A stretch of 24,212 nucleotides of DNA from Acidobacteriaceae bacterium (GCA_003140785.1 PLKY01000141.1:1-24212), one strand, 5' to 3'; numbered from the stretch's first letter, positions 7,556 to 15,747 are shown. Translations and numbers: made by a program. The notes: generated by a model from the sequence alone, not told the origin.

Positions 7556-8301
7556 GCGCAATCTATATTCTCTGGCTGCGGGAGCTGAAACGCTACACGC
7601 GCTCAAGGGCGCAGATTGTGGCGTCCCTCGGCCAACCCATGCTGTATCTTCTTGTGCTGGGCTTCGGGCTGGGGCCTGTGTTTAAGCGTGCCGGCAATGG
7701 CGACTATTTTCAGTTTATTGCACCCGGCGTCATCGGCATGTCCGTTCTATTTTCGTCGATCTTTTCCGGACTCGGTCTTCTTTGGGATCGCCAATTCGGA
7801 TTTCTGAAGGAGACACTCGTTGCGCCCGTTTCGCGCATGCAGATCATGATCGGCCGCACTTTGGGTGGGGCTACGGTGGCTTGCATTCAGGGCCTGTCGG
7901 TTTTGGTCATCTGTTTGCTCGCAGGGTTTCGGCCGGCGCACTTCTCCGCTATACCCCTCGCCCTCGGATTCATGGTGCTCATCGCGATTCTTTTCGCCGC
8001 ACTCGGTATGGCCATCGGTTCCGGCCTCCAGGACATGCAGGGATTTCAGCTCATCATGAACTTTCTCGTCATGCCCGTTTACTTTCTCTCCGGCGCGATG
8101 TTTCCACTGAACGATGCGAAAAGCGTTCTGAAGTACATCACGCGTGCCGACCCGCTGTCCTACGGCATAGACGGGATGCGGAACGTGCTCGGCGCGTCCA
8201 ATTCCGCCTTCGATCCGCGTCTTGACTTTATCGTGCTGGTGATCGTTGGCGCCATCTTTCTGGTTTTTGGCGCCTATCGATTCTCTAAGATAGAAATTTA
8301 G
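7552..8301 (+). CDS. ABC-2 type transporter permease, DrrB type
   Basis: This is the membrane subunit partnering the upstream ATPase. It has 249 residues with about six hydrophobic segments. The start is the ATG at 7552, overlapping the ATPase stop and preceded by GGAGG. The N-terminal cytosolic IYILWLRELKRYTRS is the usual ABC-2 amphipathic entry. The segment FLKETLVAPVSR, with a later GFQLIMNFLVMPVYFLSGAMFPL, matches the ABC-2 permease pattern of DrrB/YbhS-like proteins. One ATPase plus one permease suggests a complex of two copies of each. The gene is followed after two bases by the TetR regulator, giving a three-gene operon. Confidence 0.92.
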   Translation: MSAIYILWLRELKRYTRSRAQIVASLGQPMLYLLVLGFGLGPVFKRAGNGDYFQFIAPGVIGMSVLFSSIFSGLGLLWDRQFGFLKETLVAPVSRMQIMIGRTLGGATVACIQGLSVLVICLLAGFRPAHFSAIPLALGFMVLIAILFAALGMAIGSGLQDMQGFQLIMNFLVMPVYFLSGAMFPLNDAKSVLKYITRADPLSYGIDGMRNVLGASNSAFDPRLDFIVLVIVGAIFLVFGAYRFSKIEI

Positions 8302-8303
8302 CA

Positions 8304-8936
8304 ATGGCAAGAGCTCGCAGTTCCGCTGCCCATGGAAAAGTCCTCCACGCCGCGCTTTCTCTCTTCAGTGAGCGCGGCATTGAGGCAACAAGCATGGACT
8401 CTATCGCCGCAGCTTCCGGAGTCAGCAAGGCTACCATTTACAACCACTGGGCCGACAAGGACGCGCTGCTGATGGAGGTCATGGAAATGATTCATGGCGT
8501 GGATCGTCAACCCGAGGATGTCGATACCGGCGACATCTGCCGCGACCTGACGACTGTGCTCACGCGACGGCCTCCAGACGAATTCGATGCGCTACGAATG
8601 CGGATGATGCCGTCGATGATTGCTTACTCGGCAGTGCATCCGGAGTTCGGCAAGGAGTGGCGGTATCGGGTGATGGAACCGCCGCGTCAGTGCATTAAAC
8701 AGATCGTGCAGCGCGGCATCGAGCGAGGACTTCTGCCGCACGATCTTGACATTGAAGTGTCCGTCTCGCTACTCCTCGGCCCAATTCTCTACACACATAT
8801 ATTCCAAAAGGAGCGGCTACCGAAGGCGCCTGACATCGGGCCGAAGGCAGCAGAAGCATTCTGGCGCGCACACCGCCAGTTCCGCGAAGAGCGCATCGAA
8901 AAAGCCGGAATTAAAAGGCCATCTGCAAAAAAGTAA
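8304..8936 (+). CDS. TetR/AcrR-family transcriptional regulator
   Basis: A 210-residue protein with a TetR-type helix-turn-helix at about residues 12-58: ALSLFSERGIEATSMDSIA, then SGVSKATIYNHWADKDAL. The rest is the variable ligand-binding and dimerisation domain, with the TetR_C-like hydrophobic stretch SVSLLLGPILYTHIF. It starts two bases after the permease stop and has no strong ribosome binding site, so it is probably translated by coupling. Being last in the exporter operon with a palindrome in the operon promoter, it most likely represses its own operon and is released by an export substrate. The basic C-terminus (KAGIKRPSAKK) is unremarkable. Confidence 0.92.
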   Translation: MARARSSAAHGKVLHAALSLFSERGIEATSMDSIAAASGVSKATIYNHWADKDALLMEVMEMIHGVDRQPEDVDTGDICRDLTTVLTRRPPDEFDALRMRMMPSMIAYSAVHPEFGKEWRYRVMEPPRQCIKQIVQRGIERGLLPHDLDIEVSVSLLLGPILYTHIFQKERLPKAPDIGPKAAEAFWRAHRQFREERIEKAGIKRPSAKK

Positions 8937-8940
8937 GTCG

Positions 8941-8952
8941 CCCCGCTCGGGG
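8941..8952. terminator. Weak GC hairpin between convergent genes
   Basis: CCCC, loop GCTC, GGGG lies between the TetR stop and the end of the convergent amidase gene. It has no T tract and a short stem, so termination here is uncertain. A second small pairing, GATTC with GAATC, follows immediately. Confidence 0.25.
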
Positions 8953-8977
8953 TCCGATTCCAGCGCAGAATCTGGCT

Positions 8978-10777
8978 TTAGAATCCGGGCGGCCGTTCTC
9001 CCGCAACGCCGAATGCCTTTTCCAAGGCCAGGCCCGCTTGCGCCACGGTCCCTTCATCGAACAATCGCCCGATCAGCGTGACGCCGTGCGGCACTCGACG
9101 CGGCGGAGAAAACTTCGGCAAGGGGTGTTCCGGATCGGGAGCCCAATCGCTGCGTGCCTCCGACACCTCCACGAAGCCTGCGCGCAAAGTGAGAGAAGGG
9201 TGACCGGTGAAATTGCCGATCACCAGCATCTCGTCGCGCAGCGAAGGCACAAGCAGCAAGTCGACTTCGGAAAAGATTCGCGCCATCTCCAGTGCCACCT
9301 TGCGACGGAACCGGTCCGTCTGCACAAAATCCACCGCTGACAAAAACCGCGCTTGACGAAACGCATTCGGCCACGCATCGGGTACCTGCGCTTTTAGTTC
9401 GTCCACGCCATGGCTCAGAGTCAATTCCTCAAATGCAGCCGCAGCCTCGGCAAAAAGAATCAGTGTGAGCGAGTCATACGGCCAGTCGGGCAGCGAGACC
9501 TCGACCGGCGTCATGCCGAGCCTCTTCACCGTCTCCAGTGCTGCACGATCCACATCGGTCGCCGGGCTCTCCTTCATCCACGCCGGAAAATACCCAACGC
9601 GCAAACCGGCCACGCGCGCGCCCGCATCGAATGCGATCGTGCTCGGCACACTCGCCAGATCCCCCGCATCGGGTCCTGAAATCGTATGCAGCACAAGCAT
9701 CGTGTCTTCCACACTGCGCGCCATCGGCCCAAGCTTGTCGAGCGACCAGCACAGCGTCATCGCTCCGGTGCGTGGCACGCGGCCAAAGGTCGGCCGCAAG
9801 CCAGTCACACCGCAGCGCATTGACGGGCTCACGATGCTGCCTTCCGTTTCACTCCCGATGGCAAAGCCGACCAATCCTGCAGCCGTTGCTGCACCGGGGC
9901 CCGCACTCGAACCCGACGAGCCCTCTTCGAGAAGCCAGGGGTTCATTGTCTGGCCGCCAAACCAGATGTCATTTAGAGCCAGAGCACCCATGCTCAACTT
10001 TGCGATTAGCACAGCACCAGCCGCTTCCAGTCTCTCCGCAACCACGCCGCTCTTCGTTGGAACGCGATCTCGGAATGGTTCGGCTCCGTAGGTTGTCGCA
10101 ATTCCCGCCGTATCCAGCAGGTCCTTCGCACCCCACGGAATCCCATGCAGCGGCCCGCGATAATGTCCAGCGGCAATCTCCGCGTCTGCCTTGCGCGCCT
10201 GGTTAAGGGCATGCTCGCGCGGCAAAGTGATCACGCACCGCAGCTTCGGGTCGAACTTCTCGATTCGTCCAATATAAATCTGCGTCAACCGCTCCGACGT
10301 AAGCTCGCGCCGCTCAATCCACCGGGAAAGCTGCGCGACGGATGCATAGGCGATCTCCGCTTCATCGCTCGGCAGGGGGACATGCGCATCCGCGCTCCGC
10401 ACAAACGCGTCCGCACTGGGCATACCGCGCACAATCCCTGGCAAGGAAGGATTCCACTGCAATGCGGGCGCGAGAGTGGCTTCGAGCTCTGCTTTGCGCG
10501 GCCCCACCCTGCGTTCATACAGCGGCGCCATTTGCATGCGCCAGTTTTTGGCAGCCTGTTCCAGATCGGCGGCTGTCATCTCGACTTCCACCAGCTTCCC
10601 AGCCTCCTTGAAGGTCGCCGCTGACACTTCCGGCCCAACCGGTGCAGCCGTGCCGAACGCCGGAGGAGCGCCCGGTGTCGGGGTTTGATTTTGCGCGTCC
10701 GGTGTCTGGGCAGGAACGACACCTGCCAGCAGTCCTAAAGACCCAAAGGCGACAAACTCTCTTCTTGAAGTAGGCAT
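8978..10777 (-). CDS. Amidase-signature family hydrolase with Tat signal
   Basis: A 599-residue exported amidase that would hydrolyse a carboxamide. The N-terminus MPTSRREFVAFGSLGLLAG is a twin-arginine export signal (SRREF) followed by a Pro/Gln/Thr-rich spacer. The amidase-signature domain starts near 135. The Ser-cisSer-Lys triad fits K218 (in PWGAKD), S290 (in EGSSGSSAG) and S314 (in SETEGSIVSPS), with the 24-residue serine spacing known from this family. The usual GGSSGG and DTGGS motifs are slightly altered (EGSSGS, ETEGS). The ATG at 10775-10777 follows AGAGGA. It is divergent from accA with a short shared upstream region. The substrate is unknown: it may be a secreted catabolic amidase or a GatA-like paralogue. 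It is not GatA, because of the Tat signal and missing GatBC neighbours. Confidence 0.88.
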   Translation of the reverse strand: MPTSRREFVAFGSLGLLAGVVPAQTPDAQNQTPTPGAPPAFGTAAPVGPEVSAATFKEAGKLVEVEMTAADLEQAAKNWRMQMAPLYERRVGPRKAELEATLAPALQWNPSLPGIVRGMPSADAFVRSADAHVPLPSDEAEIAYASVAQLSRWIERRELTSERLTQIYIGRIEKFDPKLRCVITLPREHALNQARKADAEIAAGHYRGPLHGIPWGAKDLLDTAGIATTYGAEPFRDRVPTKSGVVAERLEAAGAVLIAKLSMGALALNDIWFGGQTMNPWLLEEGSSGSSAGPGAATAAGLVGFAIGSETEGSIVSPSMRCGVTGLRPTFGRVPRTGAMTLCWSLDKLGPMARSVEDTMLVLHTISGPDAGDLASVPSTIAFDAGARVAGLRVGYFPAWMKESPATDVDRAALETVKRLGMTPVEVSLPDWPYDSLTLILFAEAAAAFEELTLSHGVDELKAQVPDAWPNAFRQARFLSAVDFVQTDRFRRKVALEMARIFSEVDLLLVPSLRDEMLVIGNFTGHPSLTLRAGFVEVSEARSDWAPDPEHPLPKFSPPRRVPHGVTLIGRLFDEGTVAQAGLALEKAFGVAGERPPGF

Positions 10778-10878
10778 GATTCCTCTCAGCGATGGGAAGG
10801 TGAACTCGGCTCGATGCAGACTAGGGAAAATATACTATCGGGCTCCTCGTGGAAGGTTCGCACCCGCTTGTTCCTCCG

Positions 10879-10909
10879 AATCCGGTTGACGAATTGTCGC
10901 AACCGGATT
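10879..10909 (+). repeat. Perfect 10-bp inverted repeat in the accA leader
   Basis: AATCCGGTTG (10879-10888) and CAACCGGATT (10900-10909) are exact reverse complements separated by 11 bases. It lies about 90-120 bp upstream of the chosen accA start. It is either an operator or an mRNA stem-loop in the leader. Confidence 0.6.
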
Positions 10910-10999
10910 TGTCCCAAGCGCTCTGGACCCGTAGAATCACCCTTGTGCGTCCAGCAGGGCCCCGGAAGCAGGCTCCCGCAGGTCGCGCATCAGGTGAGG

Positions 11000-11845
11000 A
11001 TGAGAGAACACGCGACAGCAAGCTCCCAGCAGGCAGAGCCAGTTTCGCCCGCCTGGAGCAGAATCGAGAGGGCACGCCATCCCCAGCGGCCGTATCCCAT
11101 GGACTTCATCGAGCGAATCTTTACGGATTTCAGCGAGATTCACGGGGATCGCGCCTTTGGCGATGACGAGGCCGTGGCCTGCGGCATGGCACGGCTTGGT
11201 GCGGACGAAGTTCTCCTTATCGCGAACCGCAAGGGCGGCAGCACCAAGGAACGCGTCCGCCGCAACTTCGGCATGCCGCATCCCGAGGGCTACCGCAAGG
11301 CGCTGCGCTCGATGAAAATTGCCGAGAAGTTCGGCCGTCCCGTCATCAGCCTCATTGATCTTCCCGGTGCTTATCCCGGTCTTGGAGCCGAAGAGCGTGG
11401 CCAGGCCGAAGCTATTGCCCGCAACATCCGCGAGATGTCCCGTCTGCGCGTGCCTACCATTTCCGTCATCAGCGGCGAAGGCGGCTCGGGTGGCGCTCTC
11501 GCACTTGCCGTCAGCGACCGCGTGCTGATTCTCGAAAATGCCCTCTACTTTGTTATCACGCCGGAATCCTGCGCAGCCATCATGTGGCGCGACGCCTCCA
11601 ATAAGCAGCTTGCAGCAGAAGCGATGCGCATTTCGGCCCCCGAAGTCGCCGCACTGGGCTGCGTTGACGAGATTGTCTCGGAGCCGCCAGGTGGCGCGCA
11701 TGTTGATCACGAGGCGGGCGCAGGAGTGCTTGGCACCGTGCTGCAAAAGCATCTCGCCCAATTGAAATCCATCCCAATCGAGGACCTCGTGGCTGGACGT
11801 CAGGAGAAATTCCGCAAGATCGCGCGGTTCTACACGGAAGGTTAG
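11000..11845 (+). CDS. accA: Acetyl-CoA carboxylase carboxyltransferase subunit alpha
   Basis: AccA is the alpha half of the carboxyltransferase that makes malonyl-CoA for fatty-acid synthesis. Family motifs are clear: ARHPQRPY, GDRAFGDDEA, RRNFGMPHPEGYRKALR, DLPGAYPGLGAEERGQ, IARNIREMSRL, GEGGSGGALAL, ITPESCAAI and EPPGGAH. From ATG 11000 the protein has 281 residues. It lacks the N-terminal helical extension of E. coli AccA (319 residues), starting about 20 residues before the conserved AWSRIERARHP. The start is uncertain: the ribosome binding site at 11000 is poorly spaced, a GTG lies six bases upstream, and the frame stays open to 10814, but that extra sequence looks like non-coding leader. 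accD is not adjacent. A good -10 TATACT (10831-10836) may drive it, though its -35 is weak. Confidence 0.9.
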   Translation: MREHATASSQQAEPVSPAWSRIERARHPQRPYPMDFIERIFTDFSEIHGDRAFGDDEAVACGMARLGADEVLLIANRKGGSTKERVRRNFGMPHPEGYRKALRSMKIAEKFGRPVISLIDLPGAYPGLGAEERGQAEAIARNIREMSRLRVPTISVISGEGGSGGALALAVSDRVLILENALYFVITPESCAAIMWRDASNKQLAAEAMRISAPEVAALGCVDEIVSEPPGGAHVDHEAGAGVLGTVLQKHLAQLKSIPIEDLVAGRQEKFRKIARFYTEG

Positions 11846-11954
11846 GTCTGGTGCTCCAACGCTTCGGTAAGACGATCTGCGGCTTCTCCCGCCTTTCCGT
11901 CCCAATCGTGATTCGACGCGCATCGTTTCATTGCGCCTTCGCCGAGGGGCTTCT

Positions 11955-12992
11955 ATGAGCCCAGCGGCTCCCATCGGCGGACGAACGCGCGCTTACCTCG
12001 AGTTCATCGCCGCAGTCATTTTCTACTTTCTCGTCCGGTCCTTGGCGCGTCACAGCGCCTTCACTCTCGCAAACGAGACCTGGCTGCCTCTGGCCGAACA
12101 GGCCATGCTTCTCCTGTTTCTCCTAGTTGGCTTTGCCGCATTCGGACGTCTTTTCGACCGGCAAAGAAACCCAATCTCCGAACAGGGATTGCCCTTGCGC
12201 CCCGGATGGCCCAGTGAAGCAGGTCTGGGCATGGCGGTCGGCTGGGGTGCCGCCATCGCTTGCGTTTTGCCTCTCACGCTTTTTGGCGGAATCGCGATTG
12301 TCCTCTCCACACAGCGATCCGCGTGGGGATGGTTTTTTGCGGACGCTGTCTTCTTCGCGGTCACCGCAATGGTGGAAGAAGTAGCCTTCCGCGGCTACGG
12401 ATTCCAGCGATTCTTGCAGGTCGTCGGTCCGGTCGGTGCGACCCTCGGGTATGCCGCATTTTATGCCGGATTGCTTGCACTTCTTCCCGGCTCCAGCAAA
12501 GTCAGCATCGCGGTCTCTGTCACCTTCAGCCTGCTTCTTTCCACAGCGTATCTGCGCACTCGCGCGCTCTGGCTCAGTTGGGGTCTGAATTTCGCCTGGA
12601 AGGCAAGCCGCGCTCTCATCTTCGGTCTTGCACTTGGCGGGGTCAGCAGTCATTCCTCGGTCGTCGAAGGAGATCCGATGGGCCCGTTCTGGATCACGGG
12701 CGGAGGCTACGGCCTCGACGGCAGTTGGATCACGTTCTTCGTTCTGCTTGTCGCCATTCCCGTGGTCTATCGCGTCACACGCGATCTGGATTTTCGCTAT
12801 AACGCCCCGGTCATCGTCCCGGCTGGTGTGGCCGTCGATCTGGACGCAGCCGCGCGCCGTCAGCACGAAGCAGCGATGGGCCCGGCCGAACCCATCAGTC
12901 CTTCCCTCGTGCAGATACTTCCTGTGACAACATCTCCCGCATCCAACGGAATGGACAACGTTCCCAACACTAAGCAAGATGGGCCCCGTTAG
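11955..12992 (+). CDS. CPBP-family intramembrane protease homologue, probably histidine-deficient
   Basis: A 345-residue membrane protein with about eight hydrophobic segments. It has the CPBP/Abi (CAAX protease-like) motif EExxxR as E141-E142-VAF-R146, within AMVEEVAFRGYGFQRF. Motif 2 (FxxxH) and motif 3 (HxxxN) normally supply metal-binding histidines. Here the matching segments read YAGLLALLPG and SWGLNFAWK, so both histidines appear replaced (Ala and Asn). YLRTRALWLSWGL is otherwise typical of the family. The soluble C-terminal tail (about 280-345) is polar. The ATG at 11955 follows GAGGGG; an in-frame TTG 24 bases earlier is less likely. It lies 109 bp after accA on the same strand and could be cotranscribed. 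Function is unknown: it may be a non-catalytic or altered-metal-site family member. Confidence 0.82.
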   Translation: MSPAAPIGGRTRAYLEFIAAVIFYFLVRSLARHSAFTLANETWLPLAEQAMLLLFLLVGFAAFGRLFDRQRNPISEQGLPLRPGWPSEAGLGMAVGWGAAIACVLPLTLFGGIAIVLSTQRSAWGWFFADAVFFAVTAMVEEVAFRGYGFQRFLQVVGPVGATLGYAAFYAGLLALLPGSSKVSIAVSVTFSLLLSTAYLRTRALWLSWGLNFAWKASRALIFGLALGGVSSHSSVVEGDPMGPFWITGGGYGLDGSWITFFVLLVAIPVVYRVTRDLDFRYNAPVIVPAGVAVDLDAAARRQHEAAMGPAEPISPSLVQILPVTTSPASNGMDNVPNTKQDGPR

Positions 12993-13053
12993 AGTGGCTG
13001 TAGGCTTTGCTTTCGCCGATCGTAGACTCGCCGTTTACCGGTTCGAAACAAAT

Positions 13054-13083
13054 TTGACCATTTCGCTTGAACGAGCCTATCGT
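13054..13083 (+). promoter_or_regulatory. Predicted promoter of the BamE-like exported protein gene
   Basis: A -35 TTGACC (13054-13059), an 18-base spacer and -10 TATCGT (13078-13083) place the start near 13090, about 30 nt before the ATG. The layout is the same as in the groES promoter. Confidence 0.5.
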
Positions 13084-13121
13084 TTGGACAATGCTTGAAG
13101 CAGAAGCCATGGGAGGTTCCC

Positions 13122-14495
13122 ATGAAGTGGTCGTTCCCAGCGCGTAGCGGTCAGGGGTCTTCGGTCCCGCACATTCGCTCGATATCATTCAGCAATCTTT
13201 TGCGCGCGTTCTTGGTTTGCGTCGTCGCCGGATGTGTTTCCGCTCTCGTTGCTTCTGCACAGGCCATCACCATCGATACAAGCGGCAGAGCCACGACCAA
13301 CCCCAGTCAGACCGGCACTGTCGACCGCCGCTACAGGCAGATCGAACCCACAAATATCTCTTTGCCGGCCACCCAACTCGACGCGAAAACGCGCCTCGAA
13401 TTGATCCGCTTTCTCCAGTCAGATCAAGGCTTCGCCATGCGCCCGTTTCCGAGAGGCCACAAAGGCCTTACGCTCGTGGCCAACGGCAAGCTCGATCCGG
13501 CTGGTGAGGCGTATCTATCCATGGTCACGGCAAACGGCCTTTCAGCCAAGCCAGGGGACCGTCTGGTCATCAGTGACGTCAAGATCGATCATGGAAAGAT
13601 GATTTTTGAGCTGAATGGCGGCCCCGACGCCAAGCACCGTTTCCTGCGCCATGTTCAGATCGGCGCCGGGGGGCCCGACACGTCTCCCGTCGTCCAGCAG
13701 GGCGACGACCAGGAACCTGTTGGCTCTCGCCTCACACTCACCTTTAAAGGCAACATTCCCGAACTCACCGGCAAACAAGTAGAAGCGCTGCTCGCTCCGC
13801 TCATTTCGTTCGAAGTGAAGACTCCGATCCAGGCATTCACCGATACGCTTCCGCCGAAGCTCAAGGAGGCGATCCTGGATCACAATGTCCTGGTCGGGAT
13901 GAGCACAGATATGGTGCTCTTCGCGAAGGGACAGCCGCAGAACAAAATTCGCGAGATGGACGGCCAGATGCCATTCGAGGAATGGATCTACGGACGCCCT
14001 CCCAGCGACATTGAGTTCGTCCGCATCAACGGCAATCGCGTCATCCGGGTCGAAGACGCCAAAGTCGGAAAACCGCCTGTCATCTTCACCAAGGACGAAG
14101 TGGAAGGCTTGATGCGTACCGACGGCACGCCGCTCTCTCCCGAGCAGCCTGGAACGCATACAGTGCAGATGGGGGATGTCGATCGCGATCCGGATAAGCA
14201 GGCTCCCGCTGCGCCACCAAGCTTGCGCAAGCCCGGCGAGACCATTCCGGCGGATGACGGAAAAGATGCCCGCGTCGGTGTCATGAGGCCCGTCCAGTTC
14301 CCGAAGCAGGCACCAGACGACGAGCCGAATGCCCGTCCCAATGGGCAACCTGACTCCGCGCAATCTTCCCCACCGGCATCCTCGCAAACCACCGCGACGC
14401 CAACCAACGCGCAGTCACCCTCGACGGACGCTTCTCGATCCACTCCCGCCAAGCCTCAGCCGCAGCCTGCTGGCGGAGACGCGCCACCCCAATGA
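13122..14495 (+). CDS. Exported hypothetical protein with BamE/SmpA-like segment
   Basis: A 457-residue protein starting at the ATG at 13122, five bases after GGGAGG; an in-frame TTG at 13095 has no such site. Residues about 26-47 (LLRAFLVCVVAGCVSALVASAQA) are a signal peptide or membrane anchor after a longer-than-usual basic N-terminus. The middle has no motif I recognise. At about 258-320 the pattern LVGMSTDMVLFAKGQPQNK, FEEWIYG, IEFVRINGNRVIRVED resembles SmpA/BamE-like domains (GM-x-V-x-x-x-G-x-P, then an aromatic E-x-W-x-YG strand). The last 120 residues are Pro/Ser/Thr/Gln-rich and probably disordered. It probably acts in the periplasm or cell envelope. The family name is uncertain. 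Confidence 0.75.
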   Translation: MKWSFPARSGQGSSVPHIRSISFSNLLRAFLVCVVAGCVSALVASAQAITIDTSGRATTNPSQTGTVDRRYRQIEPTNISLPATQLDAKTRLELIRFLQSDQGFAMRPFPRGHKGLTLVANGKLDPAGEAYLSMVTANGLSAKPGDRLVISDVKIDHGKMIFELNGGPDAKHRFLRHVQIGAGGPDTSPVVQQGDDQEPVGSRLTLTFKGNIPELTGKQVEALLAPLISFEVKTPIQAFTDTLPPKLKEAILDHNVLVGMSTDMVLFAKGQPQNKIREMDGQMPFEEWIYGRPPSDIEFVRINGNRVIRVEDAKVGKPPVIFTKDEVEGLMRTDGTPLSPEQPGTHTVQMGDVDRDPDKQAPAAPPSLRKPGETIPADDGKDARVGVMRPVQFPKQAPDDEPNARPNGQPDSAQSSPPASSQTTATPTNAQSPSTDASRSTPAKPQPQPAGGDAPPQ

Positions 14496-14659
14496 CGCAG
14501 CAACACACCTTCGGGTAAACTGAAATAAGCGAGTCCCGCTTCTCTCCAGCCAGACCGAAATGTCAGCAAGGGTAAGTGAATGACCGCGCCGTTGAAGCCG
14601 CGCGTAGACTCTTAGCGCGTGAGAGCCGAGACACCTTACGAAGGAGAAACACCCAAGCA

Positions 14660-14839
14660 ATGGCCAAAATTGCCAAAACAGGTGATCGCAAGAAGGTAAT
14701 GGACACGATGAAGTCCACCGACTGTCCCAAATGCAGCAAGCCGACGCGTATCGTCAAGCGTGTGAAAGACCGCGAGCGGGGAATTCCTGGGGGAGTCTAT
14801 ATCTCGTGTTCTGTGTGCGATTTCTACGAGAAACTTTAA
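14660..14839 (+). CDS. Small zinc-ribbon-like protein (59 aa)
   Basis: The start ATG at 14660 is preceded by AAGGAG about 13 bases upstream; a GTG at 14576 in the same frame would add 28 residues that look like leader sequence. The product has two CxxC pairs, CPKC at about 31-34 and CSVC at about 52-55, with an RIVKRVKDRERGIPGGVYISC strand between them. This spacing suits a single zinc ribbon. The N-terminus is basic (MAKIAKTGDRKKVMDTMK) and could contact nucleic acid. No partner gene is adjacent on its strand. I believe similar short proteins occur in related genomes, but I do not know a function. Confidence 0.75.
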   Translation: MAKIAKTGDRKKVMDTMKSTDCPKCSKPTRIVKRVKDRERGIPGGVYISCSVCDFYEKL

Positions 14840-14867
14840 GTCGCGCTTTAAGTCGATTAGGTACGCG

Positions 14868-14890
14868 AGGCTCGGCGATTTGCCGGGCCT
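14868..14890. terminator. Hairpin between convergent zinc-ribbon and pyrF genes
   Basis: AGGCTCGGC, loop GATTT, GCCGGGCCT forms a 9-bp stem with one G-U pair, followed by TGTCGCTTTC. It lies between convergent stop codons and could serve either direction. The T tract is short. Confidence 0.5.
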
Positions 14891-14920
14891 TGTCGCTTTC
14901 AGGTTGAATTTAGGCTGCAC

Positions 14921-15706
14921 TTAGGCGGTCAATTCTCGCAGTGTTGCTGTCATCTCCGCCAGGATTGACTCGGCAGCTTCCGCTGGATTCGGCGCCTGCG
15001 TGATTGGCCGACCCACCACCAGGTAGTTGGCGCCTTGCCGCAGCGCGTCCGCTGGGGTCGCTATCCGCTTTTGATCTCCAACGCCTGCCCCTGCTGGCCG
15101 GATCCCCGGAATCACCAGCACTATTTCCGGCCCGGCCAGCGCTCTCAGGAGGCCGACCTCCCGGGGCGAGCAAACAAATCCTCGAATCCCGGCACCGAGC
15201 CCCACCCTGGCCAACCGCTCCACTTGTTTTGCAGCCGAATCGTCCAGACCGACAGCGCTCAATTGCGCTCCATCCATGCTCGTCAGGACGGTCACGGCCA
15301 GCAGCTCTGGAGGATCTGGCACCCCATCCAACGCAGCTTTGGCCGCTGATAGCATCGCCGGGCCGCCGAGGGCATGCACGGTCATCATGCGAACGCCCCA
15401 GCCGGAAGCCGAGCGCACAGCCCCAGCCACGGTGTTGGGAATGTCGTGGAATTTCAAATCGAGGAAGATAGAGTTCCCGCGCGCCGTCAACTTTTCCAGA
15501 ATCGTAGGACCCGCTGCCACGAAAAGCTCCAGCCCCACTTTGAACCAGCGGCAACTGTTTTCGAGCCGATCTACCAAATCAATCGCAGCGCTCGCAGTTG
15601 GAACATCCAGCGCTACGATAAGGCGCTTGCGGGCGTCATCCCTGGGGTCCAATGCTATTTGTCGAGATTGCCGCAACGAAGAATCCAGCTGCTCCGGGAT
15701 GGGCAT
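14921..15706 (-). CDS. pyrF: Orotidine 5'-phosphate decarboxylase
   Basis: PyrF decarboxylates OMP to UMP, the last step of de novo pyrimidine synthesis. The 261-residue protein has D34 in LIVALDVP, K56 in FKVGLELF, the catalytic cluster D83-L-K85-F-H-D88 in FLDLKFHDIPNTV, VIPGIRP at about 198-204 and the phosphate-gripping VVGRPIT at about 230-236. The DLKFHDIPNT form is that of the bacterial group with E. coli PyrF. The start at 15704-15706 is the only ATG close to the conserved core, but its ribosome binding site is weak. About 27 residues precede the first barrel strand. It lies 41 bp downstream of an uncharacterised gene on the same strand, so the two may be cotranscribed. No other pyrimidine gene is in the window. 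Confidence 0.95.
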   Translation of the reverse strand: MPIPEQLDSSLRQSRQIALDPRDDARKRLIVALDVPTASAAIDLVDRLENSCRWFKVGLELFVAAGPTILEKLTARGNSIFLDLKFHDIPNTVAGAVRSASGWGVRMMTVHALGGPAMLSAAKAALDGVPDPPELLAVTVLTSMDGAQLSAVGLDDSAAKQVERLARVGLGAGIRGFVCSPREVGLLRALAGPEIVLVIPGIRPAGAGVGDQKRIATPADALRQGANYLVVGRPITQAPNPAEAAESILAEMTATLRELTA

Positions 15707-15747
15707 ACTCAAATCGTATCCGAAAAGCCGCCCGGTTGCGGCGTTCT

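Noticed and set aside
10937..11974. A 345-codon minus-strand frame over accA
   Set aside because: It is antisense to strongly conserved AccA motifs and has no independent support.
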